This document shows positions 19,932 through 25,318 of a stretch of 25,318 bases of DNA, piece after piece (within the stretch, counting starts at the first letter, position 1; each line of letters begins with the position of its first letter). The notes beneath the pieces are model-generated. The model ran no database searches and was not told the DNA's origin. It was given only the letters and a program-made list of their open reading frames with translations. Both the position numbers and the translations under genes were made by a program. Source of the stretch: JBFKPQ01 sp041628225. Lineage in GTDB: Bacteria; Actinomycetota; Acidimicrobiia; Spongiisociales; JAENVV01. The DNA lies in contig JBFKPQ010000019.1 in NCBI GenBank assembly GCA_041628225.1, positions 1 to 25,318 of the forward strand. Reading direction: 5' to 3'.

Positions 19932-20655
19932 CAGCCACCTCGTACAGCGCGCGCACCTCGTCCGACGTCAATGGGCGCCATTCGCCGGACCGTAGTGAGG
20001 CGTCTCGCAGTGGCCCAATCGCCGTGCGGAACAGCGACTGTGTCTCGTGGCCGACGGCCGCACACATCCTCCGCACCTCTCGGTTGCGGCCCTCGGCCAT
20101 CACGATCTCGAGCAGCGTCGCCTCGGGCGCGGTATCGATCACCTTCACCGAGACGGCCCTCGCAGGCCCGTCGTCGAGATCGACACCGTCGGTCAGCGCT
20201 CCGAGTGCAGCCTTGGACGGTCGGCCCTTCACCAGCACCCGATACGTCTTGGGCACCTCGTAGCGGGGATGTGTGAGACCGTTCGTCAGGTCGCCGTCAT
20301 TGGTGAGCAACAACAACCCTCCGGAGTCGAGGTCCAATCGCCCGACCGGATAGACGCGCGGCTCGGCCGGCACCAGATCCACGACGGTGCGACGGCCCTG
20401 TGGATCCTGAGCCGTCGACACCACACCGACGGGCTTGTTCAACAGGTAATGGACCAGTCCGGGAGCGATCGGGATTCGGACGCCGTCGAGGGCTACGTCG
20501 TCCCGCTCGGGATCGACCCGCTGCCCGAGTCGGGCGGTGTCTCCGTTCACCGTCACCCGACCCGCCTTGATGAGGTCTTCGACGGCACGTCGTGATCCGA
20601 CGCCGGAGCGCGCCATCACCTTCTGGAGTCGCTCGCCCGCGTGGTCAGACGGCAT
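19924..20655 (-). CDS. rluB: Pseudouridine synthase, RsuA/RluB family
   Basis: A 243-residue rRNA-modifying enzyme. An N-terminal S4 RNA-binding domain (about 7-66: ERLQKVMARSGVGSRRAVEDLI, GRVTVNG) is followed by the synthase domain. There LLNKPVGVVST (71-81) and the catalytic motif GRLD (105-108; Asp108) are seen, then LLLLTNDGDLTN and EGRNREVRRMCAAVGH. The scpAB-rluB order points to RluB (23S rRNA, near 2605) instead of RsuA. The ATG at 20655 overlaps scpB by 11 nt. The frame stays open further upstream, but that stretch lies wholly within scpB and is low-complexity. The actual target uridine is inferred. Confidence 0.93.
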   Translation of the reverse strand: MPSDHAGERLQKVMARSGVGSRRAVEDLIKAGRVTVNGDTARLGQRVDPERDDVALDGVRIPIAPGLVHYLLNKPVGVVSTAQDPQGRRTVVDLVPAEPRVYPVGRLDLDSGGLLLLTNDGDLTNGLTHPRYEVPKTYRVLVKGRPSKAALGALTDGVDLDDGPARAVSVKVIDTAPEATLLEIVMAEGRNREVRRMCAAVGHETQSLFRTAIGPLRDASLRSGEWRPLTSDEVRALYEVAGV

Positions 20656-21205
20656 CCGGCCGGAACGTCTCCTCGAGGGTCTCGACCACGTCCGCCGGCG
20701 GTACATGGTCGGCGAGGGGCGGGAGATCGCCGAGGCTTCGGAGACCGAGCTTCTCCATGAACAGCTCGGTGGTTCCGTACACCGCCGGGTTGCCGGGCAG
20801 CGGCAGACGCTCGACTTCTCGGATGAGGCCGCGGCGTTCGAGTGTCCGAAGCGGCGAATCGGAATCGACGCCGCGGATCTCTGCCACCTGGGCACGTGAA
20901 ACAGGTTGTTTGTAGGCGACGACCGCCAGGGTCTCGAGCGCGGCGCCGGACAGCTTGGCCGCCGTCGGGGACGCTGCGTAGCGCTCGAGGTACGGATAGG
21001 CGTCCGGGCGCGTGTAGAGGCGCCAACCCCCGCCGACGGCTCGCAACGTCAGGCCGCTCTGGCGCTCATCGAGCGAGGCGGCCAGCGCGGCGAGGTCCTC
21101 TTCGACCTCCGCGGTCGGCACTTCGAGCACCTCGGCCAACTCCTTGGCGGGTATCGGCGACTCGGCGACGAACAGAATGGCCTCGATGATGGCGAGCCGC
21201 TCCAT
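20645..21205 (-). CDS. scpB: Segregation and condensation protein B
   Basis: A 186-residue subunit of the SMC-ScpAB condensin that bridges ScpA and helps compact and segregate chromosomes. Two winged-helix domains are seen: one over about 1-75, starting RLAIIEAILFVAESPIPAKELAEVL, and one over about 85-160 with AALETLAVVAYKQPVSRAQVAEIRGVDSD split by normal linkers and GLIREV, TTELFMEKLGL. Length is normal. The ATG at 21205 forms TGATG with the scpA stop and has GGAG 6 nt upstream, so it is preferred over longer in-frame options. No smc gene is in the window. Confidence 0.95.
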   Translation of the reverse strand: MERLAIIEAILFVAESPIPAKELAEVLEVPTAEVEEDLAALAASLDERQSGLTLRAVGGGWRLYTRPDAYPYLERYAASPTAAKLSGAALETLAVVAYKQPVSRAQVAEIRGVDSDSPLRTLERRGLIREVERLPLPGNPAVYGTTELFMEKLGLRSLGDLPPLADHVPPADVVETLEETFRPDAV

Positions 21206-21963
21206 CAACGGCTCCACTCGCTCGTCATGGGACCGTCCGACGAGATGTGTTTGACCTGGATCTCCGACAGCCAATCTCGCTGCGCCACCTCGACCATCCC
21301 CCAGCGGGCGAGTTCGAGGAGCGCCAGGAAATAGGCGACGACCTCGACCTTGCGCGAACAATGGTTCACGAGGTCGTCGAAGGTGACCTCCGCGAGGTGC
21401 TCGACACGGGCGCGCAAATCGTGCATGGCGTCCTGCACGGAGGGTAGGTCCAGTTCGAGGTGGTCGAGGTCCGGCTCGTCGGGGATACGGTGGAACACCC
21501 GCTCCGCAAGGCTCGCCAGCGCGCCGGCGTCTATCGGCATCCGCACGTCGGGGGCGGGAACCGCGATGTCGTCGGTCAGACCGACGGAACGGGGTACCAG
21601 GCGGTTGTGTTCCTGGAGGCGGTACCGCAACACGGCGGCGACGTCCTTGAACGTCACGCACGCCAGAAGACGCGCCAGCAGCCGGTCGCGCTCTTCCATG
21701 AGTGCCAGCTCCTCGTCGAGGTCGACCTCGACGTCGTCGGGAAGCAAATGCCGTGCCTTGAGCTGGATCAGCGTGGCCGCGATCAGCAGGAACTCGGACG
21801 TCACATCGAGATCCATGGCTTGCATCTCGTCGACATAGGCAAGGTACTCGGTGACCAGATCGATGAGGCTCACCTCGGTGATGTCGAGCTGGTGACGCGT
21901 GATCAATTGCAGCAAGAGATCGAGGGGCCCTTCGAAGACCGCAGTTCTCACTTCATAGGCCAT
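21205..21963 (-). CDS. scpA: Segregation and condensation protein A
   Basis: A 252-residue kleisin subunit of SMC-ScpAB. The N-terminal kleisin signature VFEGPLDLLLQLI (9-21) is followed by LDITEVSLIDLVTEYL and the FLLIAATLIQLKARHLLP helix (58-75). A variable acidic middle leads to the C-terminal winged helix, with VVAYFLALLELARWGMVEVAQ. All are typical of bacterial ScpA. The ATG at 21963 lies 4 nt after the HD-protein stop. The gene is coupled to scpB by TGATG. In mycobacteria parA precedes scpA; here an HD-domain gene does. Confidence 0.95.
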   Translation of the reverse strand: MAYEVRTAVFEGPLDLLLQLITRHQLDITEVSLIDLVTEYLAYVDEMQAMDLDVTSEFLLIAATLIQLKARHLLPDDVEVDLDEELALMEERDRLLARLLACVTFKDVAAVLRYRLQEHNRLVPRSVGLTDDIAVPAPDVRMPIDAGALASLAERVFHRIPDEPDLDHLELDLPSVQDAMHDLRARVEHLAEVTFDDLVNHCSRKVEVVAYFLALLELARWGMVEVAQRDWLSEIQVKHISSDGPMTSEWSR

Positions 21964-21967
21964 GGCA

Positions 21968-22453
21968 TCAATACCGCTGGTCGATGTCGACCAGTCGTCT
22001 CCAGTCGTCTTCGCTCACGCCGTCCGGCCGCGGCCCGTGATGGTGACGGGTGTAGTCGATCACCAGCGGCTCGCCTCCGAGGGCTTCGAGTTGGGCGGCC
22101 CCGATCGGACCGTGGGCAGTGTAGATCTCCCACCTGCCCGTGACGTGAACTCCCAACTTGGCGAATCCCGACGCGAGCGAACGGCCCCAGATACCCAACC
22201 CGCTCTCCTGCTTTCCGATGTCGTGGAGGGCGGCGGCGCGGATGAACTCAGGGCGGTCCGGGTATTGACCGGCAGCTGCCATGCCGGCGTCGTGGCCATG
22301 TCGCTGGTCTCCAGGCGGTTGACTGAAGAACAGCTCGCGCAGCGCGGGCTCTGGTAGCCAGTTCTCGATGGTGGAGCGTTCGGAGGCATCGAGGGGACGG
22401 GCCGTTCCGAAGGAGAAGAACCGGCGGGCGAGATGCCGCCAGGTCGAGGTCAC
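21968..22453 (-). CDS. HD-domain protein of unknown function
   Basis: A 161-residue protein with a recognisable HD phosphohydrolase core: His52/His54 (QRHGHDAG), His77-Asp78 (ALHDIGKQ), His114 (YTAHGP), a His cluster 137-139 (YTRHHHG) and a late Asp (DIDQ). The order fits a metal-dependent HD domain that might act on a nucleotide or phosphoester; no partner domain is visible. The N-terminal 50 residues are helical and basic at first (RHLARRFFSF). The GTG at 22453 shares GTGA with the stop of the TraR/DksA-like gene. Substrate is unknown. Its position just before scpAB suggests co-expression, not necessarily a role in segregation. Confidence 0.78.
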   Translation of the reverse strand: MTSTWRHLARRFFSFGTARPLDASERSTIENWLPEPALRELFFSQPPGDQRHGHDAGMAAAGQYPDRPEFIRAAALHDIGKQESGLGIWGRSLASGFAKLGVHVTGRWEIYTAHGPIGAAQLEALGGEPLVIDYTRHHHGPRPDGVSEDDWRRLVDIDQRY

Positions 22454-22797
22454 GGCGATCGCTTGGCCTTACAGTCGACACACAGGCGCGACGCCGGACG
22501 TGCTTCGAGGCGGGCGGGAGCGATGTTGGTTCCGCAGCTCGCGCAGATCCCGTAGCTGCCGTCCTCGATGGCCTCCAGCGCCTCGTCGATCTCCGAGACC
22601 TGTCCGGCGAGCGATTCGGCCAGCCCGAGCAACTCGGTGCGCTCGGCGGTGGCGGCGCCGGCGTCCGCAAAGCTCTCGCCGAGATCGAGGCCTGACTTCA
22701 GTTCGCCCTTTTCGGTCGCGCCGAGTTCGTCGAGTTGGTGCACGAGCTTCTCGCGTTCTTCATTGAGTGCGCGTCGCGCGCCGTCCAAGTCCGTCAT
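22450..22797 (-). CDS. TraR/DksA-type C4 zinc-finger protein
   Basis: A 115-residue protein. The N-terminal half is a predicted coiled coil (about 3-76). The C-terminal zinc finger has the pattern C85-x2-C88-x17-C106-x2-C109 (GICASCG and LCVDCK), preceded by the family phrase AIEDGSYGIC. Such proteins reach into the RNA polymerase secondary channel in DksA-type cases, but many actinobacterial members lack the DksA coil-tip residues, and I see no clear D-x-x-x-D tip here. The role in transcription is therefore open. The ATG at 22797 is 5 nt after the xerD stop, with AGGTAGGA close upstream. The gene is coupled to the HD gene downstream. Confidence 0.86.
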   Translation of the reverse strand: MTDLDGARRALNEEREKLVHQLDELGATEKGELKSGLDLGESFADAGAATAERTELLGLAESLAGQVSEIDEALEAIEDGSYGICASCGTNIAPARLEARPASRLCVDCKAKRSP

Positions 22798-22802
22798 CGG
22801 TC

Positions 22803-23675
22803 CTACCTGCTTCGGGGATGTGCTTCGACGTACACCTCATAGAGGTGGTCGGCGGAAACCCTCGTGTACACCTGTGTGGTCGAGATACTAGCGTGACCCA
22901 GCATTTCCTGGACCGTTCTGAGGTCCGCCCCGCCTTCCACCATATGGGTGGCTGCACTGTGGCGCAACACGTGGGGAGACACGTCACCGAGCCCGGCCGC
23001 GTCAGCGGTGCGGCGAACGATGCCGAAGATGCCTTGCCGGGTCAACCGGCCACCTCGGCGGTTCAGAAAGACCGCTCCGTCATCGGTGGCGCTCCGGCGC
23101 CACTCGAGCCGGTCGGCCAACCACGCCTCGACGGCGTCGACGGCATGCCTGCCCATCGGCACGATCCTCTGCCGGTTTCCTTTGCCGGTCAGCAGGACGG
23201 TTCGTTCGACCAGGTCGAGGTCGTGGAGATCGAGGGCGACCAGCTCCGAGACGCGTGCTCCGGTGCCATACAGGACTTCGAGGATCGCACGGTTGCGGCG
23301 ACCGTCCGCCGACGCCGGATCGGGCTGGGCGAGCAGACGGAGCACCTCGTCGACGTCGAGGGACTTCGGAAGCGCATCAGGCCGCTGGGGGGCATCCACG
23401 AGGATCGTCGGATCGGTGGGATGAAGGCCCTCCGAGAGAGCGAACTTGTGGAACCCCCGGATGGCCGCCAGCTTTCGAGCGGCGGTCGTCGGTCGGAGTT
23501 CGGAGGCGTGCAGTTCCTCGAGAAACGTCTCAGGAGTGCCGCCGTCGGAGACATGCTCGGCGTATTGGGCGAGGTCGCGCCGGTAGGCGGCCACCGTGTT
23601 CGGTGAGAGCCCACGTTCGACGGCCAGGTGGACCAAGAACGCGACCATGGCGTTCGTCAGCTCGGCGCGATCCAC
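22803..23675 (-). CDS. xerD: Tyrosine recombinase XerD
   Basis: A 290-residue recombinase that resolves chromosome dimers at dif together with XerC. It has an N-terminal SAM-like core-binding domain (about 5-90, LAVERGLSPNTVAAYRRDL) and a C-terminal catalytic domain with Arg141 (GTGARVSEL), Lys165 (TGKGNRQR), His235 and Arg238 (HVLRH), His261 (LGHASI) and nucleophile Tyr270 (TTQVY). All catalytic residues are intact. Start: GTG 23675 gives a length close to mycobacterial XerD but overlaps the Nudix gene by 19 bp and has no SD. ATG 23648 would also work and removes only nine residues. Synteny with pyrG and Nudix supports XerD over XerC or a phage integrase. Confidence 0.93.
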   Translation of the reverse strand: MDRAELTNAMVAFLVHLAVERGLSPNTVAAYRRDLAQYAEHVSDGGTPETFLEELHASELRPTTAARKLAAIRGFHKFALSEGLHPTDPTILVDAPQRPDALPKSLDVDEVLRLLAQPDPASADGRRNRAILEVLYGTGARVSELVALDLHDLDLVERTVLLTGKGNRQRIVPMGRHAVDAVEAWLADRLEWRRSATDDGAVFLNRRGGRLTRQGIFGIVRRTADAAGLGDVSPHVLRHSAATHMVEGGADLRTVQEMLGHASISTTQVYTRVSADHLYEVYVEAHPRSR

Positions 23676-24196
23676 GGCAGCCGGCTCAAAGCAATGAGCG
23701 TCTTGGCATCGGTGATGTCGCCGGAACGGACCATCGTCTCGGCGTGCGCGCGCGAGAGCCGCACGACTTCGGCGTATTCCTCCTCGAGGCCATCTGGCTC
23801 CGTGGCGGTGGCCGTCAGGCCGTCCACGACGAACAGCCGAATGTGTTCGTCCGTGAACCCAGGGCTGACATGAAACGTCCCGATCGGAGTGATCGATCCT
23901 GGCTCCATTCCCAACTCCTCGACGCACTCGCGTCGCACCGCCGCCGTCAGATCTTCGCCCGGCTGATCGAGCTTGCCGGCCGGGATCTCGAGCATGTCGG
24001 CGTCGACGGCGGCCCGATACTGCCGGACGAACAACAAGTCATCTCCGTCGACGGCCACGAATGCCACGGCGCCCGGATGGGCGATGTAGTCACGGACGGC
24101 GGTGCGGCCATCGGGTGCTTCGATCTCCCATTGCCGCAGCTCGAGAAACGCTCCCCTTGCCAGCAGTCGCTCTTCAAGTCGCCGGAAGCCGGCCAT
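23657..24196 (-). CDS. Nudix hydrolase, ADP-ribose pyrophosphatase type
   Basis: A 179-residue Nudix enzyme likely to split ADP-ribose or a related nucleoside diphosphate sugar. The Nudix box runs from Gly74 to about 97 (GKLDQPGEDL... RRECVEELGM), with the REUxEExG glutamates in place. One extra residue separates the first Gly from the first Glu; the mycobacterial ADP-ribose pyrophosphatase is similar. The preceding LEIPAG is typical of the ADPRase subgroup, and FHVSPGFTDE downstream is a family segment. The ATG at 24196 forms TGATG with the pyrG stop. The gene follows pyrG as in mycobacteria (Rv1700). Substrate is inferred from subgroup motifs. Confidence 0.92.
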   Translation of the reverse strand: MAGFRRLEERLLARGAFLELRQWEIEAPDGRTAVRDYIAHPGAVAFVAVDGDDLLFVRQYRAAVDADMLEIPAGKLDQPGEDLTAAVRRECVEELGMEPGSITPIGTFHVSPGFTDEHIRLFVVDGLTATATEPDGLEEEYAEVVRLSRAHAETMVRSGDITDAKTLIALSRLPWIAPS

Positions 24197-25317
24197 CAGC
24201 CGAGGTCGGCAGCGGCCGTCTCGGCCACCGCCGTGATCTGCTCACTTCGGCCGGCTGATCGGTGGTCGCGCGCCGCCCGGACGAACCCATCGAACATCGG
24301 ATGCGGGGCATCGGGACGGGACTTGAACTCCGGGTGGAACTGTGACGCGAGGAAGAACGGATGCCCCGGCAGTTCGACGATCTCGACGAGGTTCTCGTCG
24401 GGTGAAACCCCCGACAAGGACATCCCAGCCTGCTCGAGGTCTTTGCGGTATCGGTTGTTGACCTCGTAGCGGTGCCGGTGCCGCTCGTAGATGACCGGCT
24501 CACCGTACAGTTCGGCCACCAGCGATCCTTCTCTGAGCTTGGCCGCATAGAGCCCCAGCCGCATCGTGCCGCCTTTCTCGGCGACGTCCTGCTGGCTCTC
24601 CATGAGGTCGATGACCGGATGTGGCGAGGTGGGCTCGAATTCCGCGCTGTGGGCGTTGGCCAGGCCGACGACGTTCCTGGCGTACTCGATGACCGCACAC
24701 TGGAGGCCGAGGCACAAGCCGAGGAACGGGATGTTTCGTTCCCGAGCGTGGCGAATCGCCTCGATCTTGCCCTCAACCCCACGCGGCCCGAATCCACCTG
24801 GAACGAGAATGCCGTCGAGTCCTTCGAGGTAGGAGTCCGCGTACATGCCGGTCATCTCCTCCGAGGGCACCCACCGAAGATCCAGCTTCACGTCGTTGGC
24901 CAGCGCGCCGTGCCGCAGCGATTCGACTACCGACAGGTAGGCGTCCGGCAGGTCGACGTACTTCCCGACCAGGCCGATCGTCACCGTCTCGGTGGCGGCA
25001 GCGGCGCGCCGCACCATCGACTCCCACACCGTGAGATCGGGAGGCGGCGTCTGCAATCGGAGCCGCTTGACGATCACATCGTCTAGTCCGCTCTCGTGGA
25101 GAAAGAGCGGTACTTCGTAGAGATCGCTGGCATCGAGCGCGTTGATCACGGCGTCACCGTCGACGTCACAGAAGAGAGAGATCTTCTTGCGCACCGACTC
25201 GTCGATCGGGCGGTCGGAGCGCACCACGATGACATCGGGGTGTATGCCGCGACTGCGCAATTCGGCCACCGAGTGCTGTGTCGGCTTGGACTTCAGTTCT
25301 TCCGAAGACGAAATGTA
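24196..25317 (-). CDS. pyrG: CTP synthase, N-terminal part outside window
   Basis: Glutamine-dependent enzyme that converts UTP to CTP. The visible 373 residues cover the end of the synthetase domain and the whole glutaminase domain; family length is about 540, so roughly 170 N-terminal residues lie beyond the right edge. The frame is open to the last bases and begins with the segment ELKSKPTQHSVAELRSRG, close to the family LKTKPTQHSV. The class I glutaminase triad is present: Cys in FLGLCLGLQ, and His and Glu in QFHPEFKSRP. The GGFGPRG oxyanion loop and SAEFEPTSPHPVIDLMESQ are also typical. It heads the visible part of the pyrG-Nudix-xerD operon, with TGATG coupling to the Nudix gene. The C-terminal tail of about 25 residues is variable. 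Confidence 0.96.
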   Translation of the reverse strand, partial: YISSSEELKSKPTQHSVAELRSRGIHPDVIVVRSDRPIDESVRKKISLFCDVDGDAVINALDASDLYEVPLFLHESGLDDVIVKRLRLQTPPPDLTVWESMVRRAAAATETVTIGLVGKYVDLPDAYLSVVESLRHGALANDVKLDLRWVPSEEMTGMYADSYLEGLDGILVPGGFGPRGVEGKIEAIRHARERNIPFLGLCLGLQCAVIEYARNVVGLANAHSAEFEPTSPHPVIDLMESQQDVAEKGGTMRLGLYAAKLREGSLVAELYGEPVIYERHRHRYEVNNRYRKDLEQAGMSLSGVSPDENLVEIVELPGHPFFLASQFHPEFKSRPDAPHPMFDGFVRAARDHRSAGRSEQITAVAETAAADLG

Positions 25318-25318
25318 C

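Noticed and set aside
23658..23660. A third CTGA junction (Nudix stop, CTG in frame with xerD)
   Set aside because: No GGAGG lies upstream of this CTG, and nearby GTG and ATG starts serve xerD equally well, so it does not count as support for CTG initiation.
1..25318. CRISPR arrays, insertion sequences, toxin-antitoxin or phage genes
   Set aside because: No regular direct repeats with spacers, no transposase and no phage-like proteins were found; the content is core metabolism and cell-cycle genes.

Overview
The window is gene-dense, high-GC chromosomal DNA from an actinomycete-type bacterium (Actinomycetota). Two stretches of gene order match what is known from mycobacteria and relatives. 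One is pyrG, Nudix, xerD, then scpA, scpB, rluB, cmk and der. The other is gcvH, a GarA-like FHA protein, an FtsR-like MerR, a DUF151 bifunctional nuclease and a second MerR regulator. Departures from the mycobacterial order include aroA between rluB and cmk, an HD protein where ParA is expected, a D-Ala-D-Ala carboxypeptidase and hpt inside the GarA/MerR block, and pgsA behind an oligopeptide-type ABC operon. A deep-branching class such as Acidimicrobiia would fit, but that is inference. No mobile element, prophage, CRISPR array or insertion sequence is seen, and this looks like core genome.

Layout, left to right. (a) 2-1027 (+): 3' part of an adenosine deaminase gene, convergent with the next block. 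(b) 1000-7138 (-): a chain of nine genes, mostly with 4-8 nt overlaps. In transcription order they are FHA protein, FtsR-like MerR, D-Ala-D-Ala carboxypeptidase, hypoxanthine phosphoribosyltransferase, bifunctional nuclease, K+-channel/RCK protein, then (behind its own promoter) a second MerR, a PD-(D/E)XK-like protein and an alpha/beta hydrolase. (c) 7178-14665 (-): a solute-binding lipoprotein, two permeases and two ATPases of an oligopeptide/dipeptide-type importer, followed by pgsA and gcvH. (d) 14906-14982 (+): tRNA-Pro(GGG). (e) 15070-16908 (-): der, a 46-residue membrane protein and a small lipoprotein. (f) 16979-18025 (+): ispH, divergent from der and convergent with cmk. (g) 18022-25317 (-): cmk, aroA, rluB, scpB, scpA, HD protein, TraR/DksA-like protein, xerD, Nudix hydrolase and the C-terminal two thirds of pyrG.

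The genes cover nucleotide metabolism (add, hpt, cmk, pyrG, Nudix), envelope and lipid synthesis (pgsA, carboxypeptidase, ispH), chromosome segregation (scpAB, xerD), ribosome assembly and rRNA modification (der, rluB), one-carbon metabolism (gcvH), aromatic amino acids (aroA) and peptide uptake. Block (b) also holds FHA, FtsR-like and second-MerR relatives of proteins that couple kinase signalling to growth in mycobacteria and corynebacteria.

I found no wholly new system. The most interesting details are: two genes (the PD-(D/E)XK-like protein and pgsA) that appear to start with CTG in CTGA overlaps behind GGAGG; a GarA-like FHA protein whose N-terminus is a zinc ribbon; a K+-channel-like protein with Glu in place of the last filter Gly; a 9-bp inverted pair of -10-like boxes between der and ispH implying leaderless ispH mRNA; a good promoter with palindromes in front of the second merR; and a UUCG-capped hairpin between the binding-protein and permease genes.
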